Origin: Ophiobolus disseminans
Taxonomy: Eukaryota; Ascomycota; Dothideomycetes; Pleosporales; Phaeosphaeriaceae
Assembly: GCA_010093685.1 (NCBI GenBank)
Contig: MU006232.1
Coordinates: 1,095,258 to 1,144,047 of the forward strand
Length of the DNA: 48,790 bases
Direction of reading: 5' to 3'
Every line of letters begins with the position of its first letter. Position 1 is the first letter of the stretch. Positions 22,055 through 33,000 of the stretch are shown here, piece by piece. The translations under genes were made by a program, and so were the position numbers. The notes below the pieces were generated by a model. That model made no database searches. It saw only the letters and a list, made by a program, of their open reading frames with translations, and had not been told where the DNA came from.

Positions 22055-22159
22055 GAACCGCGGTTGCATTGGCTCCTATACTAATTACTATGAGAGTCGA
22101 TGTTCCTGAGGGGTAACGCGCTAACTACATCTAGGTGGCCAGCAGTATTTTGCAAACCA
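22055..22159 (-). repeat. Right terminal inverted repeat of the two-gene transposon
   Basis: Inverted match to 18438-18542. It ends GCAAACCA and is followed by TAATAA. The protease start codon lies 115 bp beyond. Confidence 0.85.
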
Positions 22160-22273
22160 TAATAACGCGGCCTTTGCTTCAGCTCGCCCACTCGAAACAA
22201 GCATCCACTTCTTTCCCATCGGCCTCATCAGTCTTTCGATCAGCTGAGAATAGATGTTCTAGCAATAGTGCAA
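22160..22273. promoter_or_regulatory. Right half of the original divergent promoter
   Basis: 114 bp of pyrimidine-rich sequence between the transposon and the protease start. It is short for a complete fungal promoter, so transcription of the protease may now start within or depend on the transposon end. Inferred from spacing. Confidence 0.4.
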
Positions 22274-25063
22274 ATGAAAGACTTCTTTGGTGGACTGGGC
22301 GAGAAACTTGCGCAACTGCGTGATGAATTCAAGGCAAACCAGAGAGACTGGGCCCAAGGCGATCCGCTAGAGATCTCATTGTTCGCAAATCTGGCTGATG
22401 CAGACGTGCTACTCTTTGGCTGGGTGCGTATACGGGTATTTCAAGCTACTTGACACATTTGTTGACTATCTGTACCATGTAGGGAGAATCGTATGTCAAA
22501 GAACTATCAGCCACAGCTCGTACTTCTGCCGTGGAGCACGTCGCTGCTATCAACGAGGAACTTGAGGACGCGATAGCTGGTCGAGAAATAGACACGAACC
22601 GGTTACAAAACGCCGTAGCTGGTAACGAACGCCTTCTAGATTCTGTTTTCCAACGTACGAGCCTACTTCTGGCCAGCGAAACATCAGAATCACAACTTGA
22701 CTCTGGCAAGCTTTTGAATCCGCGAGTGGGTGGGTGCTTGGATGTGTTGCGGTCTGTTCTAAGTGAACAGTTATCAGCATGTCGCCACGCACATGTGGCG
22801 AGGCTGAAGCTGACCAGCTTCAACGATGACGTTGATCAGCATCTACAGTTTTTCTTCGATCTGTTCCTGTCCTCTCGGTTCGACTGGGTGCCATGTCGTT
22901 GGCTAGAAAGTCGCTGCACTATAGAACAGTACGTGTTATGCGTTTCTCCCCTGCAGACCTGTTGTTTCGAATACTACCCTTCGTTCCACTAGGTTCAATT
23001 GCTAACACAACAATCAGGATGCTGGTTACGACTGAAAAGTACAACGGATGCACATTAATTAAAGATGCAGAGCTTCTCAAATACTCATTACATCTCCGTT
23101 TGGGTGAACGACCAATGGGGAGTATGCTGCGGAGTTCGGGAAGCTTTCTTTCTAGTCCTACGTTTCCCACAGTCTCATTAGGCCACCTGATCGATGGACG
23201 CCAATTCAACACTACCTTGGACATTGAAAATCGAAAGAACCGGTACTTTCTGCCTAACGAGAGAGCGATCTTATGTTTCATACTAGCAAAGTCACTGGTA
23301 CATCTCTCTCGAGGTACTTGGAACCGAACAACATGGAATGTAGACGACATATTCTTCCTAGAGGACCCTGGTACCCAGACTTTGCTAGACAAACATAAAC
23401 CATATTTGTCGTGGAAAATCGAATCGTCCAGTAGCGCTAACGAGAGCGTAAAAAGTTCTAAGGCTGCACCTTACAATTCGCAGCTTGTTGACTTCGCTCG
23501 ACTGCTGATTGAAGTGCACACAGGCGAACGAGTCAAGTTCAATGGACCACCAGAAGAACTACAGCCCGTTCTTTACGATTTAATTGATGATCCACGAAGA
23601 TTCAGGTCGCCACACAAAGATCCTTTCTGCGTGGCGGTAAATGCCTGCTTGGGTCCTGAAGGACAAGTAGCCGCAAAAGACGAGAGTAATCCCGGCAGGC
23701 TCCAAGTGTTCATCTACGAGAGGGTGCTACTTAACCTAGAAGCCTATTATCAGGGCTATGGAGAACCCCGGCCAGAGAGAACAAGCGCTCCTACCGAGTT
23801 CCAGCCAGTACACAGACGTCCAACAATACCTCCTGTTTCGGACTATGACGGTGAGGAGTACGACGAACCAAAGAATCAAATGGCGGCCAAGGACGCTGCA
23901 ACTTTCATTCGGCTCATGAACGATTTTACACAAAAGCACATTGTATCCCTCTCCAAGCAACAATGTCTACATGATCTAAAGCCCCACCTGAGAGAAAGGA
24001 TCAAGATTTGCGTCATAGATAGTGGTCTGAAACGACCTGAACACGACACACGCATCCTGGGCTTCAGAAATGCAGGAAGAATCCTAGGCGGTAGGAACTT
24101 CTTACCAGGCTGCGACCCGGCCGAGTATTACGATGATCATGGCCATGGCACACATGTTTCCTGCCTCATCATGGACATGGCGCCACAAGCGGATATATAC
24201 GTAGCAAAGGTCTCGAACGAATGGTCCATCGAAGGGAACAAGTTGCACTGCATAGCGGATGTGAGTACATACAGTCTTGCCACACACAATCTTACAATTC
24301 ATCTACGCCGCTCACCAGACTCAGGATGCTGCTAACTTTCGCAGGCAATAAAATGGGCAGTGCAAGTCTGGGACGTAGACATCATCACAATGTCACTCGT
24401 GATGCAGACCAAAGACCTCGCCATCGAATCGGCACTCAACCAAGCCATAAATCCAGCCTCGGACGCTCTCCGTCGCCGCATCGTCTTCGCCGCCGCCGGC
24501 AACAACGGCGGAAACGACACCATGCCATGGCCCGCAAGCATGCCGGGCATCATACCCATCCACGCAACCGACGGTCTCGGCGCCGCATCAAACATTAATC
24601 CCACTGCCGTTCCCTCACTCGACAGCTTCGAGCCGCCCGATAATTTCGCAACACTTGGTCGAGGTACGTTACTGCGCACATATGCCTAGCGCCTGCAGAA
24701 CATAAAGGAGCCTCAAACGCTAACGATCCCTTGAACACAGACATAAAGAGCCGCTGGAAGCCCAGCGGCGCCAGGCCCAAAAACGTTTATCTATCCGGCA
24801 CGTCGTTTGCTACGCCCATTGCTGCTGCAATCGCGGCCAATGTCCTCGAGTACGCGAGATGGAGTCTAAACCTGAGCCAGGATCAACGGAAACGGGTAAA
24901 TTCGGGCGGGTTTATGAAGAAGGTGTTTAGGAAGATGGGAAGCAAGAAAGGCGACTATCATTATGTGCAGCCGTGGACTTTGTGGGACAGGGGCTGGGAT
25001 AATGGGTCGGGGCGGTGTAAAGATGTGAAGCAGGTCTTGAAGGATGTTTGTGCGACTTATTAA
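22274..25063 (+). CDS. S8 subtilisin-like protease with fungal N-terminal domain (HET-Q2-like)
   Basis: Five exons (22274-22423, 22483-22928, 23018-24260, 24345-24663 and 24741-25063; introns 59, 89, 84 and 77 bp) give 826 aa. Residues 1 to about 510 form a helical N-terminal domain with KDFFGGLGEKLAQL and an ILAKSLVHLSRGTW...DIFFLED region, resembling DUF7580-type domains in front of fungal intracellular subtilases. The peptidase follows, with the whole triad intact: Asp533 in CVIDSGL, His575 in DHGHGTHVS and Ser741 in LSGTSFATP. The oxyanion Asn is in FAAAGNNGG. No signal peptide or propeptide is seen, which suggests a cytosolic enzyme. By analogy with het-Q2, it may cleave and activate the divergently encoded gasdermin-like protein. 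The enzyme class is certain; the substrate is inferred. Confidence 0.82.
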
Positions 25064-25216
25064 AGGCGCGTTGAATGTGAGTGGGTCGCGGCTAGCATGC
25101 AAAGTTTGGGCAAACTGCGAAACGTACCATGTGCGATCGTGGAAATATGTAGTGTGCAATAACTATCGATGCTTGGAGGACGTGTGGCACGCACATTGTC
25201 TTTGCATTATTGTCTC

Positions 25217-25939
25217 TCACTCCCTCTCGAACAGGCAAAACTCAAATCTGACACCCTTCTCTTCAATCCCACCCTCTTCCACAGTCTCGCACACGAAATC
25301 TTCTAGCTCTTTTTTATTCGCCTTCTTCCACACCATACTCTCCTCCAGATTGACCGGGAAGAAGGTATCGCACTCATACTCCTCGTGTATCTTCGTCAGG
25401 AGCACGCGCTTTGTCTGAGGTAGCTCAAGAGCTGTTTGATATATACTCGCGCCGCCAATGACGTATATGTGCTCAAGTTCCGACTTGGCTTCGAGTTGCT
25501 TCAACGCGTCCAAGATGCCTGATGCAACCATTGGACCTTCAACCTCACTCTTGCTGCCCAAGCTCTTTTCAAAGTCTTCTGTGTTGCGCGTGATGACAAT
25601 ATTCAGTCGATCCTTGAGCGGTCGGAATTTCGGTGGTATTGAGTCCCACGTCTTGCGTCCCATGAGAACTGCATTGACTCTCCTTGTACCCTCACTGCCG
25701 TTCGCTCGTGGTGAAACGCGTTTTGTGATTCGCGCAAAGTATCCCATCTCTTTCTTGAGTTGTGGCCATGGCAGTGTACCGCCTTTCCCTATGCCAAGGG
25801 AGGGTGTCGCGGCGAGGATGAGTGTGAGGCTAGGTGTCTTAGGCATGGTGGACGCGTAGTTGACTGTGTCGTTACTCAATTGTTCGTGTGGGTTGGAAGC
25901 TGTTGCTTGGGATACGTTTGACATCGCTTGGTGTGACAA
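25217..25939 (-). CDS. DFR1: Dihydrofolate reductase
   Basis: NADPH-dependent reduction of dihydrofolate to tetrahydrofolate, needed for thymidylate and purine synthesis. The 240-aa uninterrupted frame shows SLTLILAATPSLGIGKGGTLPW (Met20-loop region with LPW), the active-site acid in LKKEM, VLMGRKTWDSIPPKFRPL, RLNIVITRN, IYVIGGASIYQTAL and a C-terminal FEFCLF strand. The first 31 residues, before MPKTPS (start at 25846), are not part of the core fold. Either Met could be used: the first gives a Ser/Asn-rich leader that could be an artefact. It is convergent with the protease (153 bp between stops). Intact housekeeping gene. Confidence 0.93.
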   Translation of the reverse strand: MSHQAMSNVSQATASNPHEQLSNDTVNYASTMPKTPSLTLILAATPSLGIGKGGTLPWPQLKKEMGYFARITKRVSPRANGSEGTRRVNAVLMGRKTWDSIPPKFRPLKDRLNIVITRNTEDFEKSLGSKSEVEGPMVASGILDALKQLEAKSELEHIYVIGGASIYQTALELPQTKRVLLTKIHEEYECDTFFPVNLEESMVWKKANKKELEDFVCETVEEGGIEEKGVRFEFCLFERE

Positions 25940-26348
25940 AGCGAGGTTGTGTTATAATTGCGTAGTTGTTGTCTTACAGGTGCAATTGCGGAAAAATTCG
26001 AGTGAAATGTGTGTCAAGGGTCTGGCGATATTTAAGATGACGTCCGGAGATGAAAAAGAGCGCGCTAAGGGCCACGCGAGAAAACGTGACGTACAGCCCG
26101 AACTTAAATGTTATACAACATAAGCTAAGAAACACCACAGAGAATCATCACGATCTTTTTATGCTCTACATACTATTTCACGATAGTCAAAAGCCACCGT
26201 GAGCCGTTTTAATATAGATACGAAACAGCTCGATGTGCACAGAGCATGTATTGAATTAATCGTCATCGTACGCGACCTAAGAAAATACCTTCAAGCTTGA
26301 GCGTTTCAGTCTGCCAAACATTCCCACAATCATGGACACATTCCATCT
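25940..26348. other. Intergenic: DFR1 promoter and reticulon 3' region
   Basis: 409 bp between two minus-strand genes. No ORF or repeat worth calling. AT-rich near 26100-26280. Confidence 0.5.
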
Positions 26349-27990
26349 TCAAAGCCTGTCACCACGTGCGCGGCTCGCCATGTCGTTTGGAGCACTGTCG
26401 GCGGTGTAGGTGTCGACAACTGTAGAGGTCCTCACACCTCCATTCTGAGGAGGCAAATACGATATAGGCTGCACCTGGTGAACCAAGTCAGGGTCCTTGC
26501 TAAAGTGGACTCCCGGCGCTGTGCGTTTGGCAGTCTCAGTGGTGCCGATGCTGCTGTTAGTATAGCTTGACGCAGGCTGGGAGGATACGGGGTATCCGCG
26601 GTGCCCCGTGTCGTGCTGCTTGCCTAGATATGGAGCTTCGTGTGAAGCTTCAGTTGTAGCGGAGTGGTTTCCATTGGCATAGCCGGTAGTGTGGTTGGAC
26701 GAAGGTGTACTGACGTAACCCTTTGCGTTACCGTACGTCGAATTTACAGCGTTGGTCCCTCTCTGTGAGAGATTCTGAGCTGTATTGGCGGCGGCGTCAG
26801 AGGCGTTGGAGGCGGTGGTCGTGGCTTGCGACGAGAAGTCGGAGGCCTTCTGCTGGCCCTGGAACGATAGCTCAGATGCCTTGTTAGATACATTGGAGGC
26901 GGTGCTCCTAGCTTGCGACGACAAATTAGAGGCTGTCTGTTGTCCCTTCGAAGACAGGTCGGAGGCGGTGTCCTTAGCTTGCGTCGACAAATCGGCAGCT
27001 GCCTGTTGTCCTCGAGAAGATAGCTCAGAGGCTTTGGCTACGCCATCACGGCTCAGTTGACTGCCTTTCTCTGCAGCGGCATTGCCCAACTCTTGGGCGC
27101 GCACACTAGCGTCATGGGCAGCCTTACGGCCTTGTTCCGAAGAGGCGAGGGGCGCGATGAAGACGGAGGTCAGGGCGATGAATGTGAGCCAGAATGGAGT
27201 GACCAGTTTCGTCAACCAGAACAAGCCGAACGCGCCAAGGAACGTCTGCAGTTCGTTAGTATAACGTCTATGCTCGAGCTCAACACTCTTGTTTGGTACG
27301 AGAACTTACGGCAAAGGTCTTACTCAAGTCTTGACCGAAGATGATCCTCTGGGTCTGAACCACAGCGAACTGAATGAAGTCATGGATATCCTTCAGTGTT
27401 GCGTTGAGAATCGGTTCTGGGATCTTTTTGTACTCTTTGGGCCGTAGACGGGCGGACAGAGACTTATCGGCAAGTGAGCGGCTAGCGAATTCCGTGATAG
27501 ATACCACTAACGTTTTATCAGTTATTTAGGAGAGGTGGAAGATGGGTGGAGTGGTAGCATACCTCCAAGAGCGGTCACGCCACCTTTGAGAACCGTCTGG
27601 GTGAGAGGCAAGTAATGTGCCCCAAAGAGGATGCCTGTGGCACCAAGATATACGGATAGAGTTCGGGTGGGATCTTTCCACTGGATACGCAGTTAGTAGC
27701 GAGCTCTCTTGTGAAGGTACCGGCGTGATACTTACGTTAATGTATCTGTAGAGGCTGTCCGGCTGAGCTTCAAGATCATGAGGGTTAGCACCAGTCTTCA
27801 CCCCCATTCGATACTGTTGCGTGCATAGAACGTACCTATGATCTGCTTGAGCGGCCCTTCTGGCTCCTGTTTCGGGTGAGTTCTTTCGTAGAGCGCCTTT
27901 TGAACCGTCGAAGCGACTAAAGAAGGACATGCAGCGTAAGCATTTGACAAGACCAGAGACTCGCCCGGGCTGGCCTCGACGATATTCTTT
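26349..27990 (-). CDS. Reticulon-like ER membrane-shaping protein
   Basis: Reticulons insert hairpin membrane segments that curve ER tubules. Exons in frame are upstream-27836, 27767-27736, 27680-27563, 27506-27310 and 27245-26349. The domain shows SLYRYINWKDPTRTL, then YLGATGILFGAHYLPLTQ, RPKEYKKIPEPIL, FAVVQTQRIIFGQDL and FGLFWLTKLVTPFWL with a second hydrophobic run. A ~175-residue C-terminal region has 11-residue repeats (TASDLSSKGQQ, TASNLSSQARS...), amphipathic and LEA/perilipin-like, which may bind membranes. The first exon is unresolved: the frame that splices correctly (..KALYERTHPKQ..) stays open back beyond 27990 without an ATG, so a further upstream exon is needed. The ATG at 27930 is in the wrong frame. 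Confidence 0.78.
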
Positions 27991-27998
27991 CTGCAACG

Positions 27999-28538
27999 AT
28001 GAAGCAGGACCCAGGGAAGGAAGTACTTCTCCGTTCGATGTTGATCTCAAAATCTACAGAAAGCGCTATGGACGACAAAGACATACAAGGTCTTCCACAA
28101 TGGTTCTTAGACACTTTCGGGACCCTAGCAACGCCGAAGGCTCGCACAGACATGAAGACGGACTTACAGCAACTATTCGAGAAAGCCAGTCGCTCTTGGA
28201 TGGAACCACGCTAGAGTTATCAAAAGGTGATAGCGACTTTTGATCTCAAGTCCTATCCAAACTCATGGACAAGCTATCCTGAACCTAACTATCGACGTGA
28301 GCAGAATGCAAAGCACAGCCAGGTTTCTGAACCTGATGAGGAAGATGACTTGGCATTCTTTGCGTTTCCGGCGATTGTTATGAGGAGGAATGCCGTGCAG
28401 GAGACGGTGCATCGTGGCGTACTTATCTATCATTCTCATCTCCGCGAGACCGAACATGAATGGCAGAACGAACAAACGAAGAAGCGGTTTTCTCGCACCG
28501 GCGTCCCTCACAATAATATTAACTCGCCTCCGTTTTGA
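27999..28538 (+). pseudogene. Unrecognised ORF with in-frame TAG
   Basis: A plus-strand frame of 180 codons is interrupted only by TAG at 28212-28214. Its composition is protein-like (IQGLPQWFLDTFGTL before the stop; SEPDEEDDLAFFAFPAIVM after). I do not recognise the family. It starts where the reticulon gene's 5' end should be, on the other strand, so it could be a divergent decayed gene or chance. Confidence 0.25.
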
Positions 28539-29480
28539 ATCTTCGGCTTTATTTATACGGTACTGTAGAATGCAGGTTAGACATCACCTCGGGTCAGTCT
28601 TCCGAGTTTCGCGCATGTTAGGTGCATGACTTAATAGAAGAAACAATAGAAGACGAGAGAGTCAATATCGATGGAGAAACGCAGTTCTGAAGTCTAAGTC
28701 ATGTACTAAATCAAAAAAAGTAACTTTAAGCTATATCTAGGACTTATATAACTTGTCGCACCTATGTTTTGGGTAGTAGTGATTTTGTTGTTGACTGTTC
28801 TGAAAGTGTCGTGTTTCCAGGGCCTCCAGCGGTCTTCTCTACCCGTCTCTAAACGAGCGGTCTCATTGGTGGTACGTATAGCACTTCCTCTACATGGGGA
28901 GGGGAAGGGGGCCTGATATGGTATCCCGAAGGCAATGCATGGCTTGCATACCTCCTTGCTTCGAGCTAAGCGAGCCTTAAGCCGACGGGGATTCCGGGTG
29001 TTACTTTCATGGTCGAGCGTTCGCTACGAGCACTTGCGAATCACATGTCACAGGAAGCGATGCTTCTTCATCCATACAAATTTCGCTCACGTAAATCCGT
29101 CAAGGAAAAGGAGGAGAGTGGCTTTCGGAAGTGAGTCGGCCGAATACGTTAAGTCAGGTACATGGACCCTTCTTATGCCCTAGAGATAGCCATATCCATC
29201 AGCTTAATTGACGTAAGATAATTGATTTGCCAAGTCACAACGGTTCTACTGCATCAAGGAGGTTCTTTCGCGATATTACCTGGTGCATTCCCTTGCTTTG
29301 CATTTTCAGACTTCCCCGCACACCAATACTATTGCATGTTGTATTCAGTCAGTGCCTCGCCAACTGCGAAAGTGTTAAAAGCACTCCCTCCTCGTTTATC
29401 TTGATTGAAGTAAACGAGAGCCATCTAAGCTTGTCCGCCACTTACCTTGATTTTGTTCAGCGCCTTGGCTCAACTGCAAG
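28539..29480. other. Intergenic, no supported gene
   Basis: About 940 bp with only short open frames lacking domains. It should contain the promoter of the DUF4470/MYND gene that starts at 29481. Confidence 0.5.
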
Positions 29481-29621
29481 ATGTCATTGAAATCGGTGCA
29501 CATAGCGCAGGCGCCATTCTTCTATCCGAACGGGAACACGCCGGCTGTATGTCTCACGCAGTCAATACCTGCGGAACTAGGCGCAGATTTGCTTCTGCTG
29601 GGATGTGGAGACATTCGAAAC

Positions 29622-30008
29622 TGATAGACTGTACAGAGGAGATAGCGCATGGAATAGTGGCAATGTGATGCATTAGGTGCTAGCTAGCTGCTATGTCGCG
29701 ATGTGAGAACAGCGCATATACAGGAAGAATTGAAGGATTGAACTGAGGTTGTATTGAGTGAAGCTACAAACTGTATATCTAGGTGTGTGGCTGTGGGCAG
29801 CGCTAGTTCAATGTAGGTAGTCGCAACTCGCTACCATACAAGCGAGGTGCGATTGCAGGTGAGGCAGGAGACACCTCAAACCATGACATGCTATGTACGG
29901 GTGAGAGAATGGAGATGGACTGAATACACTGTGGGGGCTAGGCCCAAACAGGCTAGACTGCCCCAAGGGCACGTGATCTATGGAACGGGAACCTGAGGCT
30001 GTCGGACA
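29622..30008. repeat. LTR-like insertion (TG..CA) with TSD GAAAC
   Basis: It begins TGATAGACTG, ends CTGTCGGACA and is flanked by GAAAC (29617-29621 and 30009-30013). Removing the 195-bp solo LTR and its duplication nested inside leaves about 187 bp. It disrupts the DUF4470/MYND gene. No second copy is seen in the window. Confidence 0.7.
29694..29888. repeat. 195-bp solo LTR, copy 1
   Basis: TGTCGCGATG...CCATGACA with TSD TGCTA (29689-29693 and 29889-29893). It is nearly identical to 34049-34243, with only a handful of differences. Nested within the insertion at 29622-30008. Confidence 0.85.
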
Positions 30009-33000
30009 GAAACATACTGTTTACGGTCTTTAGCGGCACGCAGCAGAGTAAGTGTCATCACAATCAGAGGTTCTCTTGTTACTAGATATTGCTTGGGCGA
30101 AGAGCTGACTAGCACGCTGGTTCCCGGAAGCTCGACTTCACATGCTGCGACATCGAGGCAGAGATTATTGCTCGAAACATTCTCGCCCTAACCCTAATCA
30201 TCGACGATGCTGAAGGTATTCGTACCCCGGTGCTCTGGAACATCTACTACCACGTATTCATCAACCTTGACGCACTGCATCTTATACAGACTCAAGCAAA
30301 GAAGCTCTTGACTCACACAAAATCAATGGAAATTTGGCAACAGAGCAAGTACGCAAATATCGTTCGATTTTGCGATAGCACTACGCTCAAGAGTGTGGCC
30401 AAGCTATGGGAGCTCTACGCCATCAATCAATCGCAGAAAAGTCTATACCGAGAAATACAGGAGAGGCTCAAACGTCAGTGGAATGCGGCAAAACGCTATC
30501 AGGCGGGTAGAACACCTGGTGGCGGTTTCATCCTTGACGGCCTTCGCTCCAGGGCACCACTTCTGGGGGAGGGTCTGCTCGATGTGTCGGCGCGATATCA
30601 CTCTCATTGGAAGCGCGGCACTTGCTTTGAGGACAGAACAATGATCCAGGAAATGACGATCGCCAATCCATTGTTGGTTTGTGAGCGCGCTGGCCTTATG
30701 CTTCATTATGGCACGACACCTACTGCAGGTTTTCACCTTTCATCCATGTATGCCCGGTCGTCAGCCACTTCGCCGTCATCAATGCCAACTTCACGCGACC
30801 TTGAAGCCCAGTCTATGCCTAAAGACATGCGAGCGGCACTTGAACAGCTTCGGGCGTGGTGCGATGCTTTCCGACATGCCGCTGCCCGAGTCACTATTCG
30901 CTATGTGAACTCTGATGCAATCGCCCTATGCCATGTTCTCCAACAGCAGCAGTCGAGCCATGAGAAAGGTACAGCCTTTTGGTACCGACACGCCCACACG
31001 TACGAAGCACTGGTTCTCGATTCCACCGACTATGTGCAGGATGGTTCTGGCCCAACGACCTTTGATGTAATTGACACATCCAACTTACTGGACCACTTAG
31101 GCACATTAAACATACTTACCGCGTGCACGCCATTCCTACGACGTCTTCCTACATCCACTTTACGAACAGAAATGCTGGTGCCCCGAGAGGCGGATGTTTC
31201 TGAGTCGACAAAGAACCTTCTCTGTGGGGATCTTCCTACGATGGCCCTCCTGTTAGGATTGAGGCCGGCCCAGTACTGGACAGATGCTACTGCTACTTGG
31301 AACCCCAACGCTTCCCTGCTGCGAGATATTCCTAATGGTGAGAAAATCAGGAACGCACTGAACCGCCCCGTTGTACTTTGGAAGCCAGTCGACACCTCGT
31401 TGGTCCGGTATGATGCCGCTGGGCTGGCTCGATTTATTCTCAAGCTCTATCTTAGAATGTTTCAGGACGAGAGATGGATGCAACGTTTTGATATGCTGCG
31501 AAATATGAGTATGCTGCAAAGAAGGCTACAGTCGTACGATCTATACACGCGTGCGAGTCTTGCAGCTTTTCTCCGCTATGTCAAGAATTCGGAGGTAGTA
31601 GATTGGACTCGTTTCATCCGAGAACTTTTGGAAGAACGTATCTTGAATGACCGAACCTTGGACATGGGGCCTCATCACTTCCAATCGTTATTCACTCATG
31701 TTGACATGCTAGAGCTCTCGGAACTTGGCGAAATATTCGAAGAATGGCGCCCACAGAGCTACTTCCACGACATGAAGGGGGTTTTCCGGAATTGGACGGA
31801 TATGCCGTCTGTTGTTTGCGTCACTATTGTCGTTCCGCACAAAACAGTCAAGATGTTCGATGACCTCAATAAGGGCAACGGAACGCCGATCTGCGAGCTA
31901 CAGATTCAGTCATCAGTATCTATGAAGCAGGCTAACTACCCGGACATCCAAATGGGATTTGGAACTGTCGAGACGTTTGGCAAACCCTTCACCAATGACT
32001 ACGTTGTTTCAGTTCGCGAAGACCCCAAGGGTTGGAGAAGTCTTGCACCTATGGTTGTCTCAGCTGTGGTGTCAACCTGCGCTCTCGTCGAGTATGGTGA
32101 CACCGCCGGAAGAGTCGTATTCCAACTAAAGAATACCCCAACTGCCTTGGCAAGTTTTGCTCCTAGACTAGGAATGTTCCTACAGCTCCATCAATCGGCT
32201 GTTGGCGAGAAAGATGTTTGTGTGAGTCGTCACCGGCCGAACCATATCTCAGTTGGTGCTGCATCTGTGCCTGCAGCGAAAAATGGTACGTATGCAAAGT
32301 TCGCTTCTACTCCCGAGTAGCTAATGAGAGTAGATGACGCCACCAAAGTCACCATTACGCCTCTGTTAGACGTTGAAGCACACCATTTCCAATCTATACG
32401 AGTGCGTTACGACATCCGTTCTGAGAAGCCGAAGCGACTCCTGCAGAACGGTGGCATAGTAGACTTCCATAGTTTTGGTCCATTCAATCTAATCTTGATG
32501 ATTGACTCGACCTACCGGAAAAGTGTTGCACTTCCCTTGCCAGTCGATATCGCCGCTGGTAAGGTAAAGATCGCACGCAAGTCGCTGTGGATCGAGTACC
32601 TGGCTCCAGTCGCCAAAGTCTCAGCACTTACCTTACGTCCAGACTCTGTGTTTCCTATTTATATAGATCTCCAGTAAGTCGTTTGTGCAGCCAATCGTTC
32701 GATCGCTCTTCTGACAACAACTAGGTCCAGGCCGATTCTCGACCAGCTCCATTACGTCGACTCAGATGTGTTGCCAAAGCTCGAAAATGACTCCATGAAC
32801 AAGCACGCAAGCTGGCTGATGGCTCACACATCCATATCTGCAACTATGTCAAGATCAGAAGAGTGTCAATACTCGAAGACCTTAGCGAAGTGTCTGGTCA
32901 TGCCCGGTCGCCTCGGTGTGAAGGAGTCACTTCATACCATGTACACCCACGTCTTTGGCCTCGGAGGCCAGGCGAAGTCGAGGTTTTTCTGCCTCAATGA

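Larger units (their letters stand above)
18438..22159. mobile_element. 3.7-kb two-gene DNA transposon with ~105-bp inverted repeats
   Basis: Inverted repeats at 18438-18542 and 22055-22159 (outer end TGGTTTGCAAAATACTG) are nearly identical, with a few C/T differences. Inside are two convergent genes: a plus-strand accessory ORF (18657-20375) and a minus-strand Tc1/mariner-superfamily (DDE_3) transposase (20982-21952), separated by a 110-bp hairpin. Each gene carries a lesion, so this copy is probably inactive unless helped in trans. It lies between the gasdermin-like and protease genes. The exact outer boundary and the target duplication are unclear: only TA/TTA-like flanks are seen. Confidence 0.8.

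Noticed and set aside
22531..22992. Plus-strand ORF ending at 22992 as a separate gene
   Set aside because: It is exon 2 of the protease read through intron 22929-23017.
27836..27930. ATG at 27930 (MSFFSRF) as the reticulon start
   Set aside because: Its frame ends in phase 2 at the donor, but the next exon needs phase 1. The neighbouring frame splices correctly.
28935..29183. 82-codon plus-strand ORF upstream of the MYND gene
   Set aside because: Short, no domain, no conserved start context; likely chance.
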